7,774 nt of DNA, from the NCBI GenBank assembly GCA_964470285.1, contig CAYYBZ010000079.1, positions 1 to 7,774 on the forward strand, read 5' to 3'. The first letter of the stretch is position 1; every line of letters begins with the position of its first letter. Below are positions 1 to 5,999 of this stretch, piece by piece. The notes under the pieces are model-generated. The model was not told the origin of the DNA. It saw only the letters and a program-made list of their open reading frames with translations, and did not search any database. The position numbers were made by a program, and so were the translations under genes. The stretch is from CAYYBZ01 sp964470285 [NCBI: uncultured Oligoflexia bacterium]. Lineage in GTDB: Bacteria > Bdellovibrionota_G > CAYYBZ01.

Positions 1-825
1 GATATTTCAATAGAAAGACCTTATTTATCGAGCGAAGCATCTATTGAACCCTGCGGGGATGAAAGCAACAAGGAAAATCAACGAAGGCTTGAAAGACTGC
101 AGATTGCCTGCAAGGAAAGGATTTCCGGCACGCTTATTCCTGAACTGGAAAGGGGCATTGGAGATGTTCTAACGAACAAAAAATCATGGAGTCTCGAATT
201 GGATTCCAAAGATGCCTTAGAACAGACAATTTTGTTTACTTTTCCACACTCTTTGACGAGTAATATAGAGAGCTATGTGAAATCTGTTGTCAAAATAGAA
301 TTCGGATCAAGAGCTGCTCACTGGCCGGTTGAGAATATGATGGTTACTCCATACGTTGCTGATGTTTCAGCTGACGTTGGTATTGAGGGGACGTTTGTAC
401 GAGTATTGGCCGCAGAACGGACCTTTTGGGAGAAAGCGACAATATTACACATGATTTATAATTACCCGGAAGGCAAAAATGTTCCTCCTCGAATGTCCAG
501 GCATTACTATGATTTATTTGCTATGGTGAATAATCCGATATACATGAGATCTTTGAAAAAAATAGCCTTGCTGAAAGACGTGTCCGAGCATAAGGCACTC
601 TTTTTTAAAGCTAACTGGGCAAATTACGATGAAGCCAAGCCAGGCAGTTTAAAATTATTGCCTCGAGAAGATCAAGTAAGTCAGCTAAAGACGGATTACA
701 GGCAAATGCAGGAGATGTTTTTTGAGGATCCGCCACCATTTGAAACTATTTTAGAGAAATTAAGAATGGTGGAAGAAAAGATTAACAGGATAAAACAATG
801 GAACCCGATAATATCGAGTGATTAA
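1..825 (+). CDS. AbiEii/AbiGii-family nucleotidyltransferase toxin, 5' end cut off by the window
   Basis: The frame is open from base 1 to the TAA at 823-825, giving 274 visible residues; the TTG at 199 is internal, not the start. Three family signatures are seen, counting from the first visible codon: VKIEFGSRAAHWP at about 97-109, AERTFWEKATILH at 138-150 and SRHYYDLFAM at 166-175. The tail has the usual FxxxWANYDEAKPGSLKLLP stretch, then a DYxxM segment and a final helix ending in IN. Family members transfer nucleotides to RNA targets and are the toxin of type IV toxin-antitoxin or abortive-infection systems. The N-terminal GG-S/T and D-x-D catalytic motifs should lie in the roughly 50-60 residues missing to the left, where a cognate antitoxin gene (AbiEi-like) would also be expected. 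Toxin activity is inferred from family; whether the catalytic motif is intact cannot be seen. Confidence 0.85.
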   Translation, partial: DISIERPYLSSEASIEPCGDESNKENQRRLERLQIACKERISGTLIPELERGIGDVLTNKKSWSLELDSKDALEQTILFTFPHSLTSNIESYVKSVVKIEFGSRAAHWPVENMMVTPYVADVSADVGIEGTFVRVLAAERTFWEKATILHMIYNYPEGKNVPPRMSRHYYDLFAMVNNPIYMRSLKKIALLKDVSEHKALFFKANWANYDEAKPGSLKLLPREDQVSQLKTDYRQMQEMFFEDPPPFETILEKLRMVEEKINRIKQWNPIISSD

Positions 826-954
826 CGACCTCCGTCTGGATTTTGCAATTTTTCACAGACGATATTCCGTAATTTATCTGAAATAAGCGAAGTTGAACCG
901 GTAAAAGAGGGTTACGGTGAAGGTTCATTCGTTGTGATTAAAGCAGGGAAATGA
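826..954 (+). pseudogene. Possible C-terminal remnant of an unidentified gene after the toxin
   Basis: Directly after the toxin stop codon the same frame stays open for 42 codons and closes with TGA at 952-954. It has no ATG, GTG or TTG at its beginning and no ribosome binding site. The predicted end, with the segment EPVKEGYGEGSFVVIKAGK, looks like the close of a globular protein rather than random sequence. It may be the degraded 3' end of a gene that was joined to or replaced by the toxin locus. I do not recognise the family, and it could also be chance open frame. Confidence 0.2.
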
Positions 955-973
955 GGTTCTTATTATTTCCCTG
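944..973. terminator. Weak inverted repeat between convergent coding ends
   Basis: CAGGGAAAT at 944-952 is exactly mirrored by ATTTCCCTG at 965-973, with a 12-base loop. The right arm overlaps the last codons of trmO. It sits where the plus-strand toxin and the minus-strand trmO converge, a natural place for a bidirectional terminator, but neither side has a clear T-run and the stem is only 9 bp. Confidence 0.3.
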
Positions 974-1451
974 TGAATCTCCCGTCATCTTTTGATTTGG
1001 GAAGCTTATGAATGTTCTTCTCAAGCCAGCCCGTTTTCTCCACTTTTCTAATATCAAATTCAGGCACATAGGGCTTTATATCAAGAAGAGGGGTGCCCTC
1101 GACCATATCCACATCTTGAATAAAGAGCTCGTTCCCATTAATCCTTAGAAGGCGCACTATCGAGTTGCCTATGGGATTGGGTCTTGCTGGTCCCCGAATC
1201 GCAAAAATCCCATGAGGCTCATCATCCATGAAGGGTTTTACGGTTAAAGCAGCCTTCTTGACCATGTGAAAATGATAAATCAAAATGATATGGGAAAAAC
1301 CATCTAAATCCTTTAACCCTTCACAATACTCCTCAAATAGCTCGATCCTGCCTTCAATACCCTTTGCGGCAGCTGATTGTATGGGGGTTCCTTTAGCTTC
1401 CTTAAAAGGGGTATGAATGATTCCGATAGGTTTATATGTAACATCTTCCAT
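963..1451 (-). CDS. trmO: tRNA (N6-threonylcarbamoyladenosine(37)-N6)-methyltransferase TrmO
   Basis: A 162-residue protein of the TsaA/YaeB/VirR-like family (UPF0066), which uses S-adenosylmethionine to methylate N6 of t6A at position 37 of certain tRNAs, tuning decoding. Seen in the sequence: an opening beta strand with GIIHTPF (10-16), a central GFSHIILIYHFH (51-62), the hallmark RGPARPNPIG (86-95) and the C-terminal DMVEGTPLLDIKPYVPEFD (115-133). The protein is short: it has the beta-barrel core but not the extra C-terminal domain of the longer enterobacterial version. The frame extends upstream to 1547, but those 32 residues do not look like the family, whose members begin a few residues before the GIIHTPF strand; ATG at 1451 is therefore preferred although its ribosome binding site is weak. 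It appears to be a single gene, 194 bases from the next minus-strand gene upstream. Confidence 0.88.
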   Translation of the reverse strand: MEDVTYKPIGIIHTPFKEAKGTPIQSAAAKGIEGRIELFEEYCEGLKDLDGFSHIILIYHFHMVKKAALTVKPFMDDEPHGIFAIRGPARPNPIGNSIVRLLRINGNELFIQDVDMVEGTPLLDIKPYVPEFDIRKVEKTGWLEKNIHKLPKSKDDGRFTGK

Positions 1452-1645
1452 AGATTCTAAAAAGATTTCTACTACATTTAGTGAAAAATATCTATAATTA
1501 GCGGAAGTTTTCCATAGAGAAGATATTCTACTTTCCCTGCGGGACAAAAGCTCGGTAATAGCAGCGCTGAAAAGCTATCGCTTGACAATTCAAGATTTAA
1601 ATGCTGCGTTTCGGTAAGCTAACAGATAGACAAGGACAGTCCTTT
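1452..1645. other. Intergenic stretch upstream of trmO
   Basis: No gene is supported here. On the minus strand a -10-like TAGAAT is present within about 1521-1530, without a good -35 at the right distance. On the plus strand AAGGA-CAG-TCCTT near 1632-1645 followed by Ts could form a tiny hairpin, but no plus-strand gene would use it. The trmO frame runs through 1452-1547 without a stop. Confidence 0.4.
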
Positions 1646-2200
1646 TTATTTGGTTTCTTCATTCAAAACAAAAGAATCAAAAAAGCTCTGTGCATCCGAT
1701 GAAATATCCTTGCCCGGTTTATCGTAAATTCCAAGTGCATAAACGGTGTTGTTATTTCTGAAAACCCTGATAATTACATCGCCGCCTTCTTCTGTCGTCA
1801 TCAAAAATTCTCTTGCATATATTCCAGCTACTTCAGAATCGCTTTGCTGTTTTACGGTGCTCTTTACATGTTTTTGAAATCCTTCAATAAAACCTTTAAA
1901 CATTTTTTCATCGTTCCATTGCGTCTTGCCCATTGACCAGCTTGAATATTTTGCCGTTGATATGTAGAGGTAAGGTGTTTTCTTCCATGGTTTGGGTTCG
2001 CATTTAAAAATAGTCGATGTAACTGACGAGGTCGAGCTTGTACGTTCAAAGCTGCTGCTTGTGCTTGGAGAACACGGGAGTGAAACCGTAAATGCCCCGC
2101 TTTTTGGTGTATAATCCTGCCAGACAACCGTACAGGCGAAAGAAAACAAAAAGAGGATGAACACTGTAAAAACTTGAAAGTGGGTTCTTTCCAAAGCCAT
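1646..2200 (-). CDS. Small exported protein (possible lipoprotein) of unknown function
   Basis: A 184-residue protein. Residues 1-22 look like a signal peptide: a short charged start (MALERTHFQ) and a hydrophobic core (VFTVFILFLFSFA). It ends at SFA-C23, which could be a type I site or a non-canonical lipobox. Next come a YTPKSGAFTVSLPCSP segment, a Ser/Thr-rich stretch at about 44-63, and a compact domain ending DVIIRVFRNNNTVYALGIYD and FFDSFVL. The 'F-x-V-x-L-P ... R-x-F ... V-Y-x-L ... F-x-x-S-F' layout is common in small secreted proteins of unknown function in several bacterial phyla; no enzymatic motif is visible. Cys43 and Cys67 could form a disulfide. ATG at 2200 is chosen over the TTG at 2218 because GGGAGG lies six bases before it. 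It diverges from the Rrf2 gene. Confidence 0.75.
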   Translation of the reverse strand: MALERTHFQVFTVFILFLFSFACTVVWQDYTPKSGAFTVSLPCSPSTSSSFERTSSTSSVTSTIFKCEPKPWKKTPYLYISTAKYSSWSMGKTQWNDEKMFKGFIEGFQKHVKSTVKQQSDSEVAGIYAREFLMTTEEGGDVIIRVFRNNNTVYALGIYDKPGKDISSDAQSFFDSFVLNEETK

Positions 2201-2206
2201 GTTTTG

Positions 2207-2212
2207 CCTCCC
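2207..2212 (-). promoter_or_regulatory. Ribosome binding site GGGAGG
   Basis: On the minus strand GGGAGG is followed by CAAAAC and then the ATG at 2200. It decides the start of the small exported protein over the upstream TTG at 2218. Confidence 0.7.
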
Positions 2213-2334
2213 GTTCAATATAAAGTTTTATACCTTCATATTGCTTAGTAAATTACAAAAGGTAAACAGAAAAAAAGAAAGTCAACTAAACTTTTTATAT
2301 AAATTCACTTACAAGGGTATCGGTTATTCAATTA

Positions 2335-2363
2335 TTGACACTTTCCGTTAAATATATTAATCA
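2335..2363 (+). promoter_or_regulatory. Putative promoter of the rrf2 regulator gene
   Basis: A perfect -35 hexamer TTGACA lies at 2335-2340. Seventeen bases on is TAATCA (2358-2363), a poor -10; the surrounding sequence is so AT-rich that the true -10 is uncertain. Any -10 with normal spacing falls inside the palindrome at 2357-2384, so a bound repressor would block RNA polymerase. Confidence 0.4.
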
Positions 2364-2384
2364 GGTATTTAAATTCCTAATTAA
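2357..2384. promoter_or_regulatory. Operator palindrome 1, in front of rrf2
   Basis: A 28-bp near-perfect palindrome centred between 2370 and 2371. The left half is TTAATCAGGTATTT; the right half, read on the other strand, is TTAATTAGGAATTT, so only two of 14 paired positions differ. It ends 11 bases before the rrf2 ATG. A close copy lies at 2839-2866 in front of the cytochrome gene. The size and symmetry suit a dimeric Rrf2-family repressor, so autoregulation is the likely role (inference). Confidence 0.75.
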
Positions 2385-2395
2385 AGTCTTTTAAT

Positions 2396-2812
2396 ATGCT
2401 TAATCTTTTGAAAATATCAGAAGGTGCAAATATTGCAGTTCACGCACTTGCATATCTGTCAGCAAGAAAAGATGAAGATTTACACTCAGTTTCGGAAATA
2501 GCAAAAAACCTAAATATATCTGAAGCACATCTTGCAAAAGTTTTTCAAAGACTTGTCAAACACAGATTTATTGAATCCAGCAGAGGCGCAAAAGGAGGGT
2601 TTATTCTAAAAAGTAATCCGGATAAACTCTCGGTTTTTCAAATAGTTGAAGCTGTTGACGGACCTTTTTATAAAGATTCATGTTTGCTTGGAAAACCTAT
2701 ATGTGACGCTGATGATTGTGTTTTAAGAGATTTATCGGATACCGTAAGTGCAAAATTAAAGAACATTAAACTCAGTAAATTTTCTAAAGGAATAAAAAGG
2801 CGGTTAACCTAA
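2396..2812 (+). CDS. Rrf2-family Fe-S transcriptional regulator
   Basis: A 138-residue regulator of the Rrf2 family (relatives IscR, NsrR, RsrR, CymR). The N-terminal winged helix covers about residues 1-75: a helix with GANIAVHALAYLSA, the HTH SVSEIAKNLNISEAHLAKVFQRLVKHRFI (31-59) and the wing SSRGAKGGFIL (61-71). The dimerisation helix starts at FQIVEAVDGP (81-90). Cys96, Cys103 and Cys108 (spacing C-x6-C-x4-C) sit where IscR and NsrR hold their Fe-S cluster, so it probably senses NO, oxygen, redox state or iron. The spacing is not identical to E. coli IscR, so I do not assign NsrR or IscR. The ATG at 2396 gives the usual Rrf2 start, but the ribosome binding site is poor. A palindrome lies just before its own start and again before the cytochrome downstream, which suggests it represses both. 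Confidence 0.92.
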   Translation: MLNLLKISEGANIAVHALAYLSARKDEDLHSVSEIAKNLNISEAHLAKVFQRLVKHRFIESSRGAKGGFILKSNPDKLSVFQIVEAVDGPFYKDSCLLGKPICDADDCVLRDLSDTVSAKLKNIKLSKFSKGIKRRLT

Positions 2813-2825
2813 CTTTCTAAAAAAC

Positions 2826-2853
2826 TTGCTTCTTACACCTAAATAGGTATTAA
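2826..2853 (+). promoter_or_regulatory. Putative promoter of the octaheme cytochrome gene
   Basis: TTGCTT (2826-2831, -35-like) and TATTAA (2848-2853, -10-like) are 16 bases apart. The -10 lies inside operator palindrome 2. Hexamers are only partial matches to sigma-70 consensus, in an AT-rich background. The position implies the cytochrome can be transcribed independently of rrf2. Confidence 0.4.
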
Positions 2854-2866
2854 TATCCCTAATTAC
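2839..2866. promoter_or_regulatory. Operator palindrome 2, in front of the octaheme cytochrome
   Basis: The left half is CTAAATAGGTATTA and the right half, on the other strand, GTAATTAGGGATAT. It matches operator 1 at 21 of 28 aligned positions, and all four half-sites share TAAnnAGGnAT. A smaller palindrome ACCTAAATAGGT (2837-2848) overlaps its left side and another CCTAA follows at 2866-2870, so there may be more than one bound dimer. It covers the predicted -10, as expected for repression. Binding by the adjacent Rrf2 protein is inferred. Confidence 0.7.
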
Positions 2867-2923
2867 CTAAAATGTTTTATGTGTCATCCGCAACTTAAAA
2901 AACTATTCACAGAATTATTGCTT

Positions 2924-2929
2924 AAGGAG
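2924..2929 (+). promoter_or_regulatory. Ribosome binding site AAGGAG
   Basis: AAGGAG is followed by six Ts and the ATG at 2936. It selects this start over the in-frame ATG at 2879, which has no ribosome binding site and would put 19 extra residues before the signal peptide. Confidence 0.8.
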
Positions 2930-2935
2930 TTTTTT

Positions 2936-4180
2936 ATGAAGTTTAAATTCCGGCTCGTCTTTATTTTGTTCTCCTTTTTTATGTTTATGTCTTTGACGGC
3001 AATAGCAGGAAATAAATGTGTGAAATGTCATAAAAAGATAACTCCGGGTATAGTTGATGACTGGGGAAATTCATCCCATAAAAAATCGGGAATCAGCTGT
3101 GATGTATGTCACGGTGAAAATCATAAATCGGAAAAAGATGTACATAAAGTGGATATTCCTACACCTGAAACATGCAATAACTGCCATCCCGATCAGGTAG
3201 CCCAGTTTAAAAAGGGAAAGCATGCTCTGGCATGGGCTGCGTTAAAGGCAATGCCGACTACTCATGCTCTTCCCATGGCCTTAAATGAAGGCATGAAGGG
3301 TTGCGGAGGCTGCCACAAACTGGGCATTAAATCTAAAGAGGAAATAAAGGAATTAAAAGACAAAGGGCAGAGATTCGGAGTCGCTTCATGCGATGCCTGT
3401 CATACAAGACATCTGTTCTCAAAAAAAGAGGCTTCTCAACCCGAAGCCTGCCGTACATGCCATATGGGATTTGACCATCCCCAATATGAAATGTATTCGT
3501 CTTCCAAACACGGCGTAAGACACGATCTTAAACAGAAAGGAATCATCCCGCAAACCGCAGCGGCTCCTACATGCCAGGATTGCCACATGTCCAGAGGCAA
3601 TCATGAAGTAAGAACGGCATGGGGATTTTTGGCGGTAAGACTTCCTCTGCCCAAAGACAAACAGTGGAAGGACGATCAGATTACAATTCTTCAGGCACTG
3701 GGAGTTCTTGATCCTAAAGGAAATCCAACCGGAAGGCTTGATGTAGTTAAGGCAGCCGATGTTGCCAGGCTTGATAAAGAGTCCTTCGATAAGGAAAGAA
3801 ATAAAATGATCAAAGTTTGCAGTGAATGCCATTCAGAAAACTTTGCAAAGGGTGAACTTGATAAGGGCGATGAAATGATTCAAAAGGTTGATCATCTTTT
3901 AGCTCAGGCTATAAGAATAATAGCCAATCTGTACAAAGATAAAATAATCAAGCAACCTAAGGGCTATGCACATCCTTTCCCGGATTTACTATATTTCCAT
4001 GATGCTCCGACATTAATTGAACAGAAGCTTTTCGAAATGCATCTTAAGCATAGAATGAGGGCATTTCAGGGCGTATTCCACAATAACCCCGATTATGCAC
4101 TATGGTACGGCTGGAGCGCCATGGTCAGAGATCTAGCCGAAATCAAAGAGATGGCAAAGGATTTAAGGAAAAAGAGGTAA
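2936..4180 (+). CDS. hao: Octaheme cytochrome c of the hydroxylamine oxidoreductase (HAO) family
   Basis: A 414-residue exported protein. The signal peptide MKFKFRLVFILFSFF... ends at about AIA24. Eight CxxCH haem sites begin at Cys28, 55, 80, 123, 152, 172, 213 and 295. HAO-like features include MGFDHPQYEMYSSSKHGVR (177-195), TCQDCHM then GNHEVRTAWGFLAVRLP (212-237), and a helical C-terminus with HNNPDYALWYGWSAMVRDL (382-400). HAO proteins interconvert nitrite, NO and hydroxylamine in the periplasm. The short non-ammonia-oxidiser type resembles the epsilonproteobacterial HAO (eHao) thought to reduce nitrite to hydroxylamine, so a reductive or detoxifying role is more likely than ammonia oxidation. 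Whether the tyrosine that cross-links the catalytic P460 haem is present needs alignment; Tyr387 and Tyr391 are nearby candidates. No C-terminal membrane anchor is seen. The NapC/NirT-type partner (cycX) often found beside eHao is absent. Expression is probably controlled by the upstream Rrf2 protein. Confidence 0.82.
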   Translation: MKFKFRLVFILFSFFMFMSLTAIAGNKCVKCHKKITPGIVDDWGNSSHKKSGISCDVCHGENHKSEKDVHKVDIPTPETCNNCHPDQVAQFKKGKHALAWAALKAMPTTHALPMALNEGMKGCGGCHKLGIKSKEEIKELKDKGQRFGVASCDACHTRHLFSKKEASQPEACRTCHMGFDHPQYEMYSSSKHGVRHDLKQKGIIPQTAAAPTCQDCHMSRGNHEVRTAWGFLAVRLPLPKDKQWKDDQITILQALGVLDPKGNPTGRLDVVKAADVARLDKESFDKERNKMIKVCSECHSENFAKGELDKGDEMIQKVDHLLAQAIRIIANLYKDKIIKQPKGYAHPFPDLLYFHDAPTLIEQKLFEMHLKHRMRAFQGVFHNNPDYALWYGWSAMVRDLAEIKEMAKDLRKKR

Positions 4181-4204
4181 CACTAGCAACAAAACGCTTT
4201 TACT

Positions 4205-4274
4205 AAAATCCGGGCAGTACTTTTTTTGAGCCTAAGCAGGTTCCCGGCTCATAAAAAAGTACTACCCGGATTTT
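4205..4274. terminator. Long hairpin, likely terminator after the cytochrome gene
   Basis: The arms 4205-4232 and 4246-4274 pair over about 28 bp with one mismatch and one bulge; the loop is 13 bases. Each arm runs from AAAATCCGGG outward to GAGCC at the loop, with a run of Ts at 4221-4227 inside the stem. The right arm ends in TTTT and is followed by ATT. It starts 25 bases after the cytochrome stop and ends just before the nupC -35. Termination is the simplest role, but the stem is unusually long and could be a dispersed palindromic repeat. Confidence 0.7.
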
Positions 4275-4275
4275 A

Positions 4276-4303
4276 TTGCCAATTCCCTCTATTTTAATAG
4301 AAT
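4276..4303 (+). promoter_or_regulatory. Putative sigma-70 promoter of the nucleoside transporter gene
   Basis: TTGCCA (4276-4281) and TAGAAT (4298-4303) each match five of six consensus bases, with a 16-base spacer. Transcription would begin near 4310, leaving a leader of about 48 bases. The promoter sits directly after the long hairpin, so nupC is insulated from the cytochrome unit. Confidence 0.55.
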
Positions 4304-4345
4304 ATCAGTACGTGTCGGTTTCGCGAAGCGCTCAAACTGTTAATC

Positions 4346-4353
4346 AGGGGAGG
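4346..4353 (+). promoter_or_regulatory. Ribosome binding site AGGGGAGG
   Basis: A strong purine-rich Shine-Dalgarno sequence four bases before the ATG at 4358, fixing the transporter start. Confidence 0.75.
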
Positions 4354-4357
4354 CAAT

Positions 4358-5980
4358 ATGAGACTGGTTGGAATTCTGGGTCTTTTAGCCCTGCTTGGAA
4401 TAGCTTTTCTTATATCAAATAACAGGCTTAAAATCCGTCCAAGGGTTATGATCTGGGGATTGGGTCTTCAGTTTGTTTTCGCAATGATAGTTTTAAGGCA
4501 TGACTACCTGAGCTTTGTCGGAATGGGAATCCTTGTACTGCTTCTTCTCGTTTACGTCTTACAAAATGAGAGCAAGAGATTCGGAAAAACATGGCTTTCA
4601 TGGTTTGTAATCCTGGGTGTAAGCGCATTAACGGCACAGCTTCTATATCTTCTGCCTAAAAGTTTAGTTGTTTATCCGGTTCTGATTGCGCTTTTATTCA
4701 TGGTAATTAACTGGCTGTTTAAGTGGAAGCGCGAATTTCAGAAATATGCTACCGCAATATTTTTCATAGCCGGTTTCGTGACATTGGTAGCATACGGTTT
4801 ATACGGAAGGGTTATTTTCCAGAGTTTGGCGGATAAAGTTTCGGTTTTTCTTTCTCTTTCGGATTTCGGAGCCAAATTTCTTTTTGGAAACCTGGTGGAT
4901 TCCAAATTCTTTTTTGTTTCCAAAGATTCTGTCTGGCCGGGTTTCGGCTTTCAATTTGCATTCAAGATTCTTCCAACAATAATCTTTTTCTCGGCGTTTA
5001 TAAGCATTCTTTACTATCTGGGAATTATGCAGAAAGTAATTGAAGCTTTGGCAAAATTTATGAAGTGGACGATAGGCACAAGCGGAGCCGAAACGCTTTC
5101 ATGCAGCGCCAATATTTTTGTAGGTCAAACCGAAGCGCCCCTTTTAATAAAACCCTTTTTAGACGGGATGACAAAATCAGAGCTTACGACAATTATGGTA
5201 GGGGGCTTTGCAACCATTGCCGGGGGGGTTTTAGCAGGTTACATTGCGATGGGGGTACCTGCCGACCACCTCATAGCAGCTACGGTAATGAGTGCTCCCG
5301 CAGCCTTAGTTGTAGGTAAAATGATTTATCCCGAGACCGAGGTTTCGCAAACCTCAGGTGAAGCCAAAATGCCCACCGTTAAAGCCGGAGCTAATGTGGT
5401 TGAGGCCACGGCAAACGGAATTATTGACGGATTAAAGCTTGCTGTAAACGTCGGAGCAATGCTTATAGGGTTTATAGCTCTTATAGCCCTTGTTGACGTG
5501 ATACTTAACGGTCTGGACTACTACATAGACTATAAACTGCTCAACGGTGAATACTTCGAGTACGCAGCAAGCGGTATGACTCCGGCCGTAGGAGAATACA
5601 AGGGAATATTCCCCGGATCTCTGCAAACACTTTTTGGATGGATTTTATCGCCTTTGGCCTGGCTTATGGGCGTTCCGTGGAAATATGCAGGGATTGTGGG
5701 AAATCTTTTGGGAATTAAGGTGTCTTTAAATGAATTTGTAGCGTATGGAACACTGGGCGTTTATATTCAGACAAAAGTTTTGAATGAACGGGCGATAATC
5801 ATCGCAACCTATGCCCTGTGCGGTTTCGCAAATTTCGGCTCGATTGGAATTCAAATCGGGGGAATAAGCGCTTTAGCACCAGGTAGAAAAACAGATCTTG
5901 CAAAAGTTGGCGTAAAGGCAATGGTCGGAGGAGCGATAGCCTCATGGCTCACCGCTACGATTGCGGGAATACTGCTTTGA
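4358..5980 (+). CDS. nupC: Concentrative nucleoside transporter (CNT/NupC family) with an internal N-terminal insertion
   Basis: A 540-residue inner-membrane protein that imports nucleosides driven by Na+ or H+. The core is intact: the scaffold segment LPTIIFFSAFISILYYLGIMQ (205-225), GTSGAETLSCSANIFVGQTEAPLLIKPFL (240-268) with Gln257, Thr258 and Glu259, then LNEFVAYG with Glu459, and CGFANFGSIGIQIGG (488-502) with Asn492 and Ser495. These match the nucleoside-binding positions known from Vibrio cholerae CNT (GQTE, Glu332, Asn368, Ser371). The protein is longer than typical NupC (about 400 residues). The N-terminal domain begins normally (5-47, ending GLGLQFVFAMIVLR) and resumes at YGRVIFQSLADKVSVFL (149-165). 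The roughly 100 residues between contain four predicted membrane helices (about 51-69, 79-98, 103-122 and 130-149). Substrate preference and coupling ion cannot be read. It is followed 19 bases later by a TPR-like gene, probably co-transcribed. Confidence 0.93.
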   Translation: MRLVGILGLLALLGIAFLISNNRLKIRPRVMIWGLGLQFVFAMIVLRHDYLSFVGMGILVLLLLVYVLQNESKRFGKTWLSWFVILGVSALTAQLLYLLPKSLVVYPVLIALLFMVINWLFKWKREFQKYATAIFFIAGFVTLVAYGLYGRVIFQSLADKVSVFLSLSDFGAKFLFGNLVDSKFFFVSKDSVWPGFGFQFAFKILPTIIFFSAFISILYYLGIMQKVIEALAKFMKWTIGTSGAETLSCSANIFVGQTEAPLLIKPFLDGMTKSELTTIMVGGFATIAGGVLAGYIAMGVPADHLIAATVMSAPAALVVGKMIYPETEVSQTSGEAKMPTVKAGANVVEATANGIIDGLKLAVNVGAMLIGFIALIALVDVILNGLDYYIDYKLLNGEYFEYAASGMTPAVGEYKGIFPGSLQTLFGWILSPLAWLMGVPWKYAGIVGNLLGIKVSLNEFVAYGTLGVYIQTKVLNERAIIIATYALCGFANFGSIGIQIGGISALAPGRKTDLAKVGVKAMVGGAIASWLTATIAGILL

Positions 5981-5999
5981 TTAAAGCGGGACAGACATA

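Noticed and set aside
1452-1547. Upstream extension of trmO by 32 codons
   Set aside because: The extra residues do not resemble the family N-terminus, which starts shortly before the GIIHTPF strand.
1584-1612. TTGACA on the plus strand upstream of trmO as a promoter
   Set aside because: There is no -10 hexamer at 16-18 bases and no plus-strand gene downstream for it to serve.
1864-2127. 87-codon minus-strand frame within the small exported protein gene
   Set aside because: It lies wholly inside the exported protein gene in another frame, has low-complexity composition and no ribosome binding site.
2872-2898. Eight-codon upstream frame ATG...TAA in the cytochrome leader
   Set aside because: It has no ribosome binding site and a composition expected by chance in AT-rich DNA.
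3419-3832. 137-codon frame antisense to the cytochrome gene
   Set aside because: The plus strand encodes a clear octaheme cytochrome here; the antisense frame has no recognisable domain.
5065-5319. 84-codon plus-strand frame inside the transporter gene
   Set aside because: It overlaps the most conserved CNT core in a different frame; its product is Arg/His/Cys-rich shadow sequence.
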